From Clostridia bacterium (GTDB taxonomy: Bacteria; Bacillota; Clostridia; UMGS1883), in the NCBI GenBank assembly GCA_017472685.1, contig JAFUOO010000029.1, positions 25,949 through 89,948 of the forward strand: 64,000 nucleotides of DNA, written 5' to 3'. Positions 9,092 to 18,533 of this stretch are shown piece after piece (within the stretch, counting starts at the first letter, position 1; each line of letters starts with the position of its first letter). The translations under genes were made by a program, and so were the position numbers. The notes under the pieces are model-generated. The model saw only the letters and a list, made by a program, of their open reading frames with translations, was not told the DNA's origin and did no database searches.

Positions 9092-12000
9092 ATGGGTGCA
9101 GTTGCACGAAATGCGTTAAAAGGATATGTATATCAGCAATATATATTTACACTTTTTTTAGCAAAGATGGATACTGAAAGAAGTATATCTAAAATTGAAT
9201 CAGAGGCAATAGGAACAGCTAAATTTGATGATTTATATATAGTAGATAGCGGAGAAGAATATAGAATTCAGATAAAGAATTACAAAGATACTACACTTAG
9301 TGATATAGAAGTAGGCAATGATGTTTTTACAATAGGAAGTAACAAAAACAAATACAACCCAAAAGAGAAAAACATAGTTGTGATTAATACAGCAAACATT
9401 GAAACAAAGATAAAATTTATGGGATTTGATGCTGTTGAAATTAATGGTATTATAGTTATTCCTTTGTTAGAATCTAAAGTTGCAGATTTATTAGATAGCA
9501 TGTTTAGTATGGTGAGCCGTGAACTTCAAATAATAAATTATAGCTTCATTTTGACGTCGAAATCACAATTCGTTGTATCGTTGGAGGATTTACCAAAACT
9601 TATTAGACTCTCTACGGATCTCGAAAATAAGACAATTCTTGTAAGAGAAACATTAGAGATATGTGCCCCTGGGATTATTCATATTGTTGGAAAACCCGGC
9701 GTGGGAAAAAGTCATTATGTAACCGAATTAGCAAATAAGTACAAAGATGCTCTGATTTATAGATTTTGGATTGGTTCGCAGGATGCAGATTCGAGGAATA
9801 GGATGTCCTTTGATTATTTCTTAAATGATTTAGCATTAGCTGTTTTTAAATCATCGAAAAGCTATACTATGGATGAATTGGTAAATAAAATTAATCATAA
9901 TGAATTTATGATAATTATTGATGGATTGGATCATATTGAAAATTACAACCCACTAGAATTAGAACGTTATATAGATTTTATAGACAGAATAGGTGGAGGA
10001 AATATTGTTGTACTTTCAAGACCGTTAAAAGCTAATACAAATTGGAATAAGATAGAACTTGAAAATTGGTCTTATGAAGAAACAGCATTATATTTAGCTA
10101 GTGCTCATGAAATTTACGAGACTGAAAATGCTTACAATATATACACGGCTTCAAATGGATATCCAATTATTACATATTTTTTGGCTGAAAATTATAAGTT
10201 GTACGGGGAAGTAAATTCTGATTGTAAAGTTGAAAGCATAGAAGAATATTATGATAAGTTGTTACAAGACGTTAAAGTACGGTCTGCATTGACACTCTTT
10301 GCAACCAATAATAGTTTTTTCTTAACAAATGAGATAGATTTATTGTTGGATGGTGAGTTAGCGTATGTAGTAAAAGAATTCGTTGATTCCTACCCATATC
10401 TTTTTAAACAGGTAATGAATCGCATATCTTTAATTCATGATAGTTTTAATACATATTTAAGGAGGCAATTGGTAGTTTATCCTGAGCGAAAAAAGAGTGT
10501 GACCAAAAGTGTGAAGAAAAGTATTTTATCCGGAGAGATACGTTACATGCATAGAATGACATCATTTGATTATGATGAAGATTTTTATGATAGTGTTCTA
10601 TTGAAATACTGCGAGTTTGCGGAATTGGAAGCTCTATTATCAAAGACATTGGACTACAATTCCATATCAAGTTTTTATAATCAATTGCAAAAGTTATTAG
10701 AAGAAAGAGAAAACTTATACGATATTAACCAGTATTATTCTTTTGTTTTGATTCATCAGATTGTTAATCGAAATAATTTAAAGGGTTTCGAGGGGTTAAT
10801 ATATCAGTTGTTAATTTATATTGATAATCATGGTAATATTGAAGAAGAAATTTTTAGCACGGGGACAATATGGAATGTATACACATTATCAAAGAATGAA
10901 AGTGAAATTAAAAAATATAGAGAGAATAAACTTTCTGTATTTGACAGCTCATATGAGGTTTACAAAAACCTTGACGAAGAATTAGCTTTTTTTGAAAAGG
11001 AATCAAAAAGAATTAATTTCGAAGAATTAGCTCCCTTATTAAGTGGCACAGAATTATATCAGAATGATAAGATTGAGCTCTTGACCAGATATTTGATTAG
11101 TGCATGGATAAATGAAGAAAAAGATGAGTTGTATGATGTTTTTAAATTATATATTGACGGAGATGAAACAGTCGCACTTAATAAATTACAGACCCTTGTA
11201 AGTTCATATAATATAGAGAAAATATGGATGGATGGAATATTGTCTCGAACAAAATATCAGCTTTATGAACTGGGATACTTTGAAGATAAGAATATTTTTA
11301 AACATACTACGCTTCAAAAACTTATTTGCAGTCAGGCGCCTTACGGTTCCTTCCAAACAATAGACTATGTAAAATCATTTGTTCGGTTTAACAATCATAA
11401 GAAAATGGATATTGAAAATATTTATATGGTAAATTATGTATGGTCTATGTACTATATGCGTAAGGATTATAGTGTAATAACTATAAATGATGCTTTGCGA
11501 ACTTTTGAGGAAAATATGCTAATTGACGAAATGCAGTCATTAGAAATAATAAAAAGGCTGATGCAGCAGTCGGAAAAAGGAATTAGAGGTCTTATGGTTG
11601 AATACATAAATGATAAGCCGATAGATTTCACTAAAAAGCTAATAATGCTGAAGTATTTTAATGACGATTGTCCTGCTTATATTTTTGATTTATCTCCTGA
11701 AAGGATTAGTTTATTTGATGAAAATGTAGTCATGAGTAATTTTTTTGACCTAATTAAGTACCACATGCAAGGTAAAACAATCGAGTATAGGGATATAAAT
11801 AACCTCTTAGAATCGATATATGCGGATAAAGTGTTGGCATTTTTAAGTCGAATGGAGTTTTCAATACTGGGGAATGTGACCGATAAAAATATTTTGGATA
11901 GAATAAATGGATATGGTATAAGGTGTATAGGGGAAACGAACCCTAACGTTGAAGAATACATTCCATTTGAGCATGGTTATATACACAGAGAGGACAAGGA

Positions 12001-12310
12001 ATATATTATAGAAAATAATGTTCCATATATGGAATTGGTTCGGTATACAGATGGATGGCATTATTGTATGCCATATGTTGACCTATATCAACATTACGAC
12101 CAAAGTCTGGTTAGAAACGATTATTTAAAAATAATTCATGGTTCTATTTTTGCAAAAACACCGAAACATCGAAATATAGGTGCATGGGATTTTTTGTTGG
12201 GGAATATACCATCTTTTCTTCAACAAACAAGGGTAGATATTGACTGGGAACGATTGTTTGGGATATTTAAAGCTTTCCTGAGAAATTCTATGATATATGC
12301 AGGCGATTAA
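9092..12310 (+). CDS. Nuclease-STAND NTPase, probable anti-phage defence protein
   Basis: The 1072-residue product is A+T rich compared with the core genes. The N-terminus looks like a Cap4/DUF4297-type PD-(D/E)XK dsDNA nuclease: AKFDDLYI with D46/D47 and YRIQIKN with Q60-x-K62. It is followed by a P-loop NTPase with Walker A GKPGVGKS (200-207) and Walker B MIIIDGLDH (D277, D280). The rest, about 700 residues, is helical with repeat-like Leu/Tyr/Glu-rich segments, as in the sensor part of STAND proteins. This effector-NTPase-sensor order is that of Avs-type antiviral STAND proteins; by analogy, binding of a phage protein would trigger oligomerisation and DNA cutting. ATG 9092 is chosen for GAGGTGGGAAT upstream; the frame extends back to 8861 only through repeat A. 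A hairpin of family B follows. The assignment to a defence function is inference from domain order. Confidence 0.75.
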   Translation: MGAVARNALKGYVYQQYIFTLFLAKMDTERSISKIESEAIGTAKFDDLYIVDSGEEYRIQIKNYKDTTLSDIEVGNDVFTIGSNKNKYNPKEKNIVVINTANIETKIKFMGFDAVEINGIIVIPLLESKVADLLDSMFSMVSRELQIINYSFILTSKSQFVVSLEDLPKLIRLSTDLENKTILVRETLEICAPGIIHIVGKPGVGKSHYVTELANKYKDALIYRFWIGSQDADSRNRMSFDYFLNDLALAVFKSSKSYTMDELVNKINHNEFMIIIDGLDHIENYNPLELERYIDFIDRIGGGNIVVLSRPLKANTNWNKIELENWSYEETALYLASAHEIYETENAYNIYTASNGYPIITYFLAENYKLYGEVNSDCKVESIEEYYDKLLQDVKVRSALTLFATNNSFFLTNEIDLLLDGELAYVVKEFVDSYPYLFKQVMNRISLIHDSFNTYLRRQLVVYPERKKSVTKSVKKSILSGEIRYMHRMTSFDYDEDFYDSVLLKYCEFAELEALLSKTLDYNSISSFYNQLQKLLEERENLYDINQYYSFVLIHQIVNRNNLKGFEGLIYQLLIYIDNHGNIEEEIFSTGTIWNVYTLSKNESEIKKYRENKLSVFDSSYEVYKNLDEELAFFEKESKRINFEELAPLLSGTELYQNDKIELLTRYLISAWINEEKDELYDVFKLYIDGDETVALNKLQTLVSSYNIEKIWMDGILSRTKYQLYELGYFEDKNIFKHTTLQKLICSQAPYGSFQTIDYVKSFVRFNNHKKMDIENIYMVNYVWSMYYMRKDYSVITINDALRTFEENMLIDEMQSLEIIKRLMQQSEKGIRGLMVEYINDKPIDFTKKLIMLKYFNDDCPAYIFDLSPERISLFDENVVMSNFFDLIKYHMQGKTIEYRDINNLLESIYADKVLAFLSRMEFSILGNVTDKNILDRINGYGIRCIGETNPNVEEYIPFEHGYIHREDKEYIIENNVPYMELVRYTDGWHYCMPYVDLYQHYDQSLVRNDYLKIIHGSIFAKTPKHRNIGAWDFLLGNIPSFLQQTRVDIDWERLFGIFKAFLRNSMIYAGD

Positions 12311-12353
12311 AATAATGGCGATTAGTCCAATAAATGCTGTGTTACACAAAAAC

Positions 12354-12392
12354 AAGGCTCGAGGCGGAGGAGAAACCTTTGCTTTGAGCCTT
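12354..12392 (+). terminator. Hairpin repeat B, copy 1
   Basis: AAGGCTC(GAGGCGGAGG) pairs with (CCTTTGCTTT)GAGCCTT in a long stem with a few G-U pairs, followed by ATTTTCC. Similar hairpins with a shared ACACAAAAACAAGG lead-in are at 15068, 29904 and 48361. Confidence 0.8.
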
Positions 12393-12481
12393 ATTTTCCA
12401 TTAAAAAGAACTGTTTTAATGGAAAAAAGTTTCAAGTTAAAAAAACTGGCTATATTCGTCGCAGAGATACAAAAGCTGTGA

Positions 12482-12487
12482 TATAAT
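12482..12487 (+). promoter_or_regulatory. Extended -10 promoter for the leader ORF and SEC-C gene
   Basis: TATAAT is preceded by TGA (TGnTATAAT). No good -35 is seen. It lies 48 nt upstream of a short ORF with a strong ribosome binding site. Confidence 0.5.
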
Positions 12488-12534
12488 ACCTTTATAATAA
12501 AACAAGAGGGTTTATATATAAGGAGGATAATAGA

Positions 12535-12582
12535 ATGAATGAAGCGAATTATGTTAAGTGGCATTTGGGTTTACTGTTGTGA
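12535..12582 (+). CDS. Possible 15-residue leader peptide
   Basis: The ATG follows AAGGAGGATAATAGA, a near-perfect ribosome binding site, and encodes MNEANYVKWHLGLLL before TGA. The 93 nt between its stop and the next gene contain a self-complementary stretch CTTTATAA/TTATAAAG near 12635-12652. The arrangement could be a regulatory leader, or simply a remnant. The rest of 12311-12675 holds only hairpin B copy 1 and a promoter. Confidence 0.35.
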   Translation: MNEANYVKWHLGLLL

Positions 12583-12675
12583 TATTGCAGGGAGTGTATA
12601 TCCTTACCATATGCCATAGTAAAGAGCAATAAGTGGCTTTATAAAATTATAAAGTGTTTTAAGGGAGGAAATGAT

Positions 12676-15054
12676 TTGAGTAAGAAAAGCCGAGAACGAA
12701 GAGCAAAAAACAAAACAAACTGTATGCGCCCTGATGATTATGTTTCTAACGGAGTTTTTGAAATGGCACGTTTTGGAGCAAACATCGTTATGCAGAATAA
12801 TCGAACGCCAAAACAACAGGAAGAACACATGGAACTCTTGGCAGCGCAATATGAAGCCAAGTATAATGAAATTACTCATAAGATAACAGCATTGAAAGAT
12901 AAAGTTTCTAAAAGCGATCCTTATGAGATTCTTATGCATTTACGCGCGAAGGCAAATATTGCACAAATGAATAAATTATCAGAGTCAGATTATTCCATGG
13001 ATGAAAATGCAATTGTGTGTGCACAAGAATACATACAGAGCATGTTGGTTTCAAGCGAAAATATTTACGATGCCACAATGGATGAGGATATAGAATGGGA
13101 ATTCTATGAGCAAATTTTAGCTGATTTTAAAGAATTATATGAAGAATTTGTTTTCTTCTATCACTATTGGGCGGCTCATGTAAAAAAGGAACAATCAATT
13201 GATGATAAGATAATAGATGAACTGGTGATGTCGCAGTCTCTGTACTTAGTAAAAGGAAATCGATATCAGATTTTTGAGTTAGAACCAATAAAATATTTAT
13301 TGCCACCACACGATGAGGTCTTAATTGAATTATTTGGGGTATCATCTAGCGATATAATTAGCGGATTAGACAAATTAAGGTATGCCCTTTCTCAAGAGTA
13401 TGCAGACTCTGTAATGGGATTATTTGAAGAATTTGAACGGTATCAGCAAGGAAATGCTGAAGACTTTGAAAAGGCACAAAATTTAGCGGAAAAAGTATAT
13501 GGTAGCGCATTGATTGATGTCAAAACCATAACCGGATGGGATGACAGATTTATAGAAACACTGACTCTTGAGGTTGGTGAGAACAAAACATTTTTTGGAG
13601 AAGCAGAATTTGCAGGATGGCCTATTGTAGAATTGCCGGTTAGTAGAAAACCGTTTATTAAAATTGACGGAAAAGTATACGCATTTTTGTATTATAAACT
13701 TTTTGACAATATTTATAGAAACATTCAAAAAAGTATCATGAAACGAAAACCTGAATATCTTGCAGAGTGGAAAGATAAACAATGCGCAGCAAGCGAATCT
13801 ATGGTAAAAGAGACTTTCGCAACATTATTGCCTGGGGCAGAAATATATGTTGGAAATCATTATCCTCAAAGAAATTCTTTAAAGCAGATGAATGAGAATG
13901 ATATGATAATTATTTACCATAATTACTTATTCATAATTGAAGTGAAAGCCGGATCATTCCCCAATACGCCGCCAATTACAGATTTCGCAGCCCATATAAA
14001 TGCGTATCATACATTAGCAGAAGTGGCAGACTCTCAGTGCAGTCGCACCTTAAATTATATATCATCAAAGAATGAAGCTCCTTTTTATAACAAAGATAAA
14101 ACACCGAAATTTACACTGCCAAATATTGCGAATTTTAAAGATGTATTCACTTTTTCTGTTACAGTTGATAATTTCAATGAATTTGCAGCAAGAATGGAAA
14201 AACTTAGTTTCATCTCATTGTCATGCAAAACTTTCGTTATTTCATATGACGATTTATTAGTATACGCAAACTATTTCGATTCACCTATGCAGTTTTTGCA
14301 TTATCTGAAACAGCGAAAAGCTGCAATGGATGTTGAGAAGTATCAAATATATGATGAAATTGAGCACCTAGGTATATATATAGATAAGAATTTGTATGCG
14401 CGAAACCAATTTGGTGATGACTTTAAGCATATTAACTGGAACGGATTTAGAGCAAAATTGGATATCTATTTTTCTATGTTGTACACGTGTCCGGGAAAGA
14501 TAGAAAAGCCGCGACAAAAATGGAATAAGAAATTTGATGAAATAATCAAATTTTTGAGTGAGAACGTTTCTGCGGAAAATATTAATCTGGCCCTTTTCTT
14601 AATGAATTTATCCACCGATGCGAAAAATGATATGGAAGAGCAAATAGAATATGTTCTTGTCAGGCAAAAGCAACGAGGATACACGATTCCATCTTATGTG
14701 GTTGGGGATTTTAAATATTGTATATTTGTTGAAATGGAAGGTATTTCTTCAATGAGCGAGTCTCAACAACGTGATTATGCATATGCATTAGCATCAAGAA
14801 ATGAACAGGTTCCGGTTATGTTAATTTCTCTGAAATATGACAATCACAATGCTTTAATAAAAGTAGGTAGTAAGGAATGTGACTTCACTAAACTTGCAGC
14901 AGAAGATGCAGATAGGTTAAAGAAATTAGGTGTTGAAAAAAGCAAGGGATGGGTTGAAATTGCAAAAATGAGAAAAGGAAATATAGGGAGAAATGATTAT
15001 TGTCCCTGCGGAAGCGGAAAAAAATTTAAATTTTGTTGTTTAAATAATTCGTAG
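12676..15054 (+). CDS. SEC-C motif protein with a nuclease-like core
   Basis: The 792-residue protein starts with TTG at 12676, with AAGGGAGGA 7-8 nt upstream; no in-frame ATG fits. Its C-terminus is a SEC-C zinc motif, NDYCPCGSGKKFKFCC (about 774-788). In the middle, DMIIIYHNYLFIIEVKAG supplies D409, E422 and K424, the D-x(n)-E-x-K arrangement of PD-(D/E)XK/NERD-type nucleases. The N-terminus is basic (KKSRERRAKNK). Base composition is A+T rich like the preceding STAND gene, and both genes end in a B hairpin, so they may have arrived together. A defence role is inferred from context; no characterised relative is claimed. Confidence 0.65.
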   Translation: MSKKSRERRAKNKTNCMRPDDYVSNGVFEMARFGANIVMQNNRTPKQQEEHMELLAAQYEAKYNEITHKITALKDKVSKSDPYEILMHLRAKANIAQMNKLSESDYSMDENAIVCAQEYIQSMLVSSENIYDATMDEDIEWEFYEQILADFKELYEEFVFFYHYWAAHVKKEQSIDDKIIDELVMSQSLYLVKGNRYQIFELEPIKYLLPPHDEVLIELFGVSSSDIISGLDKLRYALSQEYADSVMGLFEEFERYQQGNAEDFEKAQNLAEKVYGSALIDVKTITGWDDRFIETLTLEVGENKTFFGEAEFAGWPIVELPVSRKPFIKIDGKVYAFLYYKLFDNIYRNIQKSIMKRKPEYLAEWKDKQCAASESMVKETFATLLPGAEIYVGNHYPQRNSLKQMNENDMIIIYHNYLFIIEVKAGSFPNTPPITDFAAHINAYHTLAEVADSQCSRTLNYISSKNEAPFYNKDKTPKFTLPNIANFKDVFTFSVTVDNFNEFAARMEKLSFISLSCKTFVISYDDLLVYANYFDSPMQFLHYLKQRKAAMDVEKYQIYDEIEHLGIYIDKNLYARNQFGDDFKHINWNGFRAKLDIYFSMLYTCPGKIEKPRQKWNKKFDEIIKFLSENVSAENINLALFLMNLSTDAKNDMEEQIEYVLVRQKQRGYTIPSYVVGDFKYCIFVEMEGISSMSESQQRDYAYALASRNEQVPVMLISLKYDNHNALIKVGSKECDFTKLAAEDADRLKKLGVEKSKGWVEIAKMRKGNIGRNDYCPCGSGKKFKFCCLNNS

Positions 15055-15067
15055 GCGAACACAAAAC

Positions 15068-15106
15068 AAGGCTCAGAGCAGAGGACAAACCTTTGATTTG
15101 AGCCTT
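15068..15106 (+). terminator. Hairpin repeat B, copy 2
   Basis: AAGGCTC(AGAGCAGAGG) pairs with (CCTTTGATTT)GAGCCTT, followed by ACTGTTTTT. It separates the SEC-C gene from the convergent recombinase and may end both transcripts. Confidence 0.8.
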
Positions 15107-15119
15107 ACTGTTTTTCAGG

Positions 15120-16703
15120 TTATAAACTTTTCGTAATCTCCACACCATTTTTGAAGTGGAAGGTGAGGTTGCCGTCATCGTATACTGTGACCTTTTCAAC
15201 TGTAGCGTTCCAGAGCTTTTCGTCAAATTCAAAGGGGAGGGTGGGGAGCTCCTGTATGGAAAACATAAATGCACTTATTGCCTCGGCTTTAACAAAGCGG
15301 GCATTTTTTGCTTTCTGGAGCTTTTCGTATTCAGTCTTTGCTTTGTCGAAGCGGTTTGTATAATTTTCGTACTGCTCGCTATACTCCGCTGCCGTTAAGT
15401 CGGAGGATGCGTTATCGTCTATGAGCTTTCGTACAAGGTTAGACGTAACCTCCATTTCGTCAAGGTATGCCTTTGCCTGCTTTTCCAAATCCGTAAGGTT
15501 GATGAGCGTGTCATAAAGAAGCCTGCAATCCTCTAAAAGTGCTGTGCGGTCAGAAAGGAGTGTGCTGAATGCCTCTATGAAAAGGCGCTTGATATCTTCT
15601 TCATATAAGTGCAGGGAGGTGCATTTTTTATCGCCCTTGAATTTTTTGTTGCACTGCCATATTGTCCGCTTGTACTTGCTGTTACTGTGCCATACCTTTG
15701 AGCCGTAAAACTCACCACAGTCGGCACATACAAGCTTTGCAGAAAAGGGGCTTAAGCTGTTATGGTGCTTGCCCTTTGACTTACGCACTTTCATTTCAGC
15801 CTGTACAATTTCCCATTCCTCGGGAGGGATAATTGAAGGGTGGCTTTCGGTTACATGGTATTGTGGAACCTCGCCTTCGTTGACCTTCATTTTCTTTTGT
15901 AAAAAGTCCACAGTGAACTTCTTTTGCAGTATGGCAGCACCCTTGTACTTTTCGTTTGTAAGTATGCTTTCAATAGTGGAGGTCTGCCATGTATACTTGC
16001 CACGGGGAGTGGGGATGTTAGCTTTTGTTAAATGCTTTGCAATGGCGTTCACGGTCTTGCCCTCAATAAACATTTTGTATATAAGGCGGACAATTTCTGC
16101 CTCCTCGGGCACAATCTCCGGTATACCGTCTTCGCCCTTTTTGTAGCCTAAGAATGAGCTGTAGGGCATTGTAACCTTGCCGTCTGCAAGGCGCTTTCTC
16201 TGGCCCCAGGTTACGTTCTCGGAAATGGAACGGCTTTCCTCCTGTGCAAGTGAGCTCATGATGGTTATGAGAAGCTCACCCTTTGAGTCAAGGGTGTAAA
16301 TGTTCTCCTTTTCAAAATAAATCTCAACACCCTTGTTTTTAAGATTTCTTACAGCAACAAGGCTGTCTACCGTATTTCGTGCAAATCGGCTGACTGACTT
16401 TGTTACTATAAGGTCAATCTTTCCGTCCAGAGCATCCTTTATCATGCGATTAAACCCGTTACGCTTTTTGGTGTTAACGGCTGAAATGCCCTCGTCGGTA
16501 TAAACCTCTACAAATTCCCAATCAGGGTTTCGTGCTATGTAGTTTGTGTAATAATCAACCTGTGCCTTGTAGCTTGTCTGCTGCTCCTCGCTGTCTGTTG
16601 AAACACGGGCGTAGGCTGCAACCCTTCTTCGGGTAGGAACAATGGCAGAGAGCCTTGTGGCAGGGTTTAGGGTAGGGGGTATAACGGTTATTTTCTTAGC
16701 CAA
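15120..16703 (-). CDS. Large serine recombinase (second of a pair)
   Basis: The 527-residue protein has the resolvase catalytic domain (AAYARVSTDSEEQ, nucleophile S35; VSRFARNTVD), the recombinase domain (KYTWQTSTIESILTNEKYKG), a zinc ribbon (CADCGEFYGSKVW with downstream CNKKF) and a coiled-coil region typical of large serine integrases. These enzymes cut and rejoin DNA at att sites with a 2-nt crossover. Translation starts at TTG 16703 with AAAGGA 9 nt upstream, inside the last codons of the upstream recombinase (8-nt overlap). It is the last gene of the leftward operon and lies at the left edge of the mobile element. Confidence 0.93.
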   Translation of the reverse strand: MAKKITVIPPTLNPATRLSAIVPTRRRVAAYARVSTDSEEQQTSYKAQVDYYTNYIARNPDWEFVEVYTDEGISAVNTKKRNGFNRMIKDALDGKIDLIVTKSVSRFARNTVDSLVAVRNLKNKGVEIYFEKENIYTLDSKGELLITIMSSLAQEESRSISENVTWGQRKRLADGKVTMPYSSFLGYKKGEDGIPEIVPEEAEIVRLIYKMFIEGKTVNAIAKHLTKANIPTPRGKYTWQTSTIESILTNEKYKGAAILQKKFTVDFLQKKMKVNEGEVPQYHVTESHPSIIPPEEWEIVQAEMKVRKSKGKHHNSLSPFSAKLVCADCGEFYGSKVWHSNSKYKRTIWQCNKKFKGDKKCTSLHLYEEDIKRLFIEAFSTLLSDRTALLEDCRLLYDTLINLTDLEKQAKAYLDEMEVTSNLVRKLIDDNASSDLTAAEYSEQYENYTNRFDKAKTEYEKLQKAKNARFVKAEAISAFMFSIQELPTLPFEFDEKLWNATVEKVTVYDDGNLTFHFKNGVEITKSL

Positions 16704-17970
16704 CTGATTTCATCCTTTCAAGTGTTTTGTTGCGGGCAGTTTCTTTCATTTCGTCTGTCCAGCTTTCACTTCTTGAACGGTCACGCCATGTGGCGTCAAG
16801 GGTTTGTCCGTTCTTTAATTCAATGCGAAGTGTGTTGTAAGGCTCTGCGGTGATGCTTTTAATTTCTTCAACCTTTATGCCTAAGCTATCAATCGTTTCA
16901 AAAAGAATAACCTCCGGGATTTGTTTTGAGGGGCAAGCGGATTTCCCTTGGGTGTTATAGGTTGAACATATCCATACTGTGTTGTATTTTGTAACCTTAC
17001 GCCTGTAATGCTTACCACAGCAGGCACATGTTATGAGGCTCTTTAACGGGCTATGCATTGGTGCTTTTCGCCCTGCAACCTTTTCTGCACGCCGTTTCAT
17101 TTCCAGTTGTGCCAGGTTATATGTTCCCATATCGATGATTGGTTCGTGGCTGTCCTCGATGTGATACTTAGGAAGAGTGCCTATGTTGATTTCTTTCTTC
17201 TTTGTAAGGTGGTCGGAAACATAGGTCTTTTGCAGTATGAGGTTACCTGTATAGGTGTAGTTATTGATAACATCACGTATGTTTGCTCTTTTCCACTTCT
17301 TTCCGTTCCGTGTGGGGTAGCCTTCGTCATTGAGCTTGTTTGCGATGGACACATGACCCATACCCTGAAGGTATAAGTCATAAATGAGGCGGATAACCTT
17401 TGCCTCACTATCAACAATCCTGAAGGCATTGTCCTTGAAGCGATAGCCGTAAATGGTACGGTTCCAGGGGAGCCCATCTTCAAAGGAGCGTTTTACACGC
17501 CATTTCATATTTTCACTGGCAGATAAGCTTTCCTCCTGTGCGTATGATGCAAGAACTGTAAGCATCAGCTCGCCATCAGCACTCATCGTGTGAAGGTTCT
17601 GTTCTTCAAAGTATACGTCCACACCTAAAGTTTTAAGCTCGCGGATGGTCTGCAAAAGGGTAACCGTATTCCTTGCAAAACGGCTGACTGACTTTGTAAC
17701 CACAAGGTCAATTTTTCCTGCCCTGCAGTCCTCTAAAAGCCGTTTAAAGCTCTCGCGGGTATCCTTTGTGCCTGTTTTGGCTTCGTCGGCGTAAACGCCT
17801 GCAAAGGTCCAGTTTCTATGGCTTTCTATGTAGCTTTTGTAGTAACTGACCTGTGCTGAAAGGGAGTGGAGCATGGCATCCTTGCCTGTGGATACTCTGG
17901 CGTATGCAGCTACACGCTTCAAAGCTACTGCATCAAGCCTTGGCAGCATAACTTTTGTTACTGTTTTCAT
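16696..17970 (-). CDS. Large serine recombinase (first of a pair)
   Basis: The 424-residue protein has the resolvase domain (AAYARVSTGKDAM, nucleophile S27; VSRFARNTVTLL), the recombinase domain (KWKRANIRDVINNYTYTG) and a zinc ribbon (CACCGKHYRRKV, then CSTYN). It lacks the long coiled-coil tail of its partner. Paired recombinases of this sort are common in Clostridial integrative elements, where both may be needed for integration or excision. It begins 15 nt after the cyclotransferase stop and overlaps the next recombinase by 8 nt, so all three are co-transcribed. Confidence 0.92.
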   Translation of the reverse strand: MKTVTKVMLPRLDAVALKRVAAYARVSTGKDAMLHSLSAQVSYYKSYIESHRNWTFAGVYADEAKTGTKDTRESFKRLLEDCRAGKIDLVVTKSVSRFARNTVTLLQTIRELKTLGVDVYFEEQNLHTMSADGELMLTVLASYAQEESLSASENMKWRVKRSFEDGLPWNRTIYGYRFKDNAFRIVDSEAKVIRLIYDLYLQGMGHVSIANKLNDEGYPTRNGKKWKRANIRDVINNYTYTGNLILQKTYVSDHLTKKKEINIGTLPKYHIEDSHEPIIDMGTYNLAQLEMKRRAEKVAGRKAPMHSPLKSLITCACCGKHYRRKVTKYNTVWICSTYNTQGKSACPSKQIPEVILFETIDSLGIKVEEIKSITAEPYNTLRIELKNGQTLDATWRDRSRSESWTDEMKETARNKTLERMKSVG

Positions 17971-17985
17971 TTTCTTCCCCCTTAA

Positions 17986-18441
17986 TTAAATATCTAAGCT
18001 TCCGCCCATGGCACTCTTTAAGGCGGCATTCTTTAAAAAAGCTTCATCGAAGCCACAATCCTTGTAACCTTCACGGATGGTGGCGTAATAATAGCAACCC
18101 GGTGTGCTGATGGGTCGGTCACCATTCATTATGTAAATGTATGCGGTAATGACGTTTCCTTCAAACACAACATCGATGTTTTCCTTACGATAAAGATAAG
18201 GGTAGCCTTCGTAGTGGTCCAGGGCTCTTTCATCAGAAGAAGTAGTTTCCCACAAAAGCACTGGCACGGACGAGCCTTCCTTTGGCTCAACGGTGGCAAC
18301 AGCCGCCTCGTGTGGGCCTCTGAAAAGAAGCTCGAACCCTTCAAGAGTTGCTTGGCCCAAGACCGTAGCCTCGGGGCAACGCACCCTCATCTGGGCGTGG
18401 TTAAGGTTTGAACCGTAGGCAAGATAGATTTTTTTCGACAT
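17986..18441 (-). CDS. Gamma-glutamylcyclotransferase/AIG2-like protein
   Basis: The 151-residue product has the family motif YLAYGSNLNHAQM at its N-terminus (the YGSNL loop binds the gamma-glutamyl group) and the acidic residue expected for catalysis in SSDERALDHYEGYP, where E/D follow the usual spacing. These enzymes release 5-oxoproline from gamma-glutamyl amides. The upstream gene encodes an amidoligase, which makes such amide bonds, so the two may form and undo a peptide-like modification. GGAGGACAAAACT precedes the ATG at 18441. Confidence 0.85.
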   Translation of the reverse strand: MSKKIYLAYGSNLNHAQMRVRCPEATVLGQATLEGFELLFRGPHEAAVATVEPKEGSSVPVLLWETTSSDERALDHYEGYPYLYRKENIDVVFEGNVITAYIYIMNGDRPISTPGCYYYATIREGYKDCGFDEAFLKNAALKSAMGGSLDI

Positions 18442-18485
18442 AGTTTTGTCCTCCTAAAATTTTATTCAAGGGTAAAGACCCTTCT

Positions 18486-18524
18486 ACCACCTTAAGGACG
18501 GCATTGCCGTCCGGGGTGTGGTGG
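18486..18524 (-). other. Strong hairpin between amidoligase and cyclotransferase genes
   Basis: GGACGGCA/TGCCGTCC forms an 8-bp core inside an outer ACCACC/GGTGGT stem. There is no T-run on the minus strand directly after it, so it may stabilise or process the operon mRNA rather than end it. Confidence 0.5.
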
Positions 18525-18533
18525 TTAGATTCC

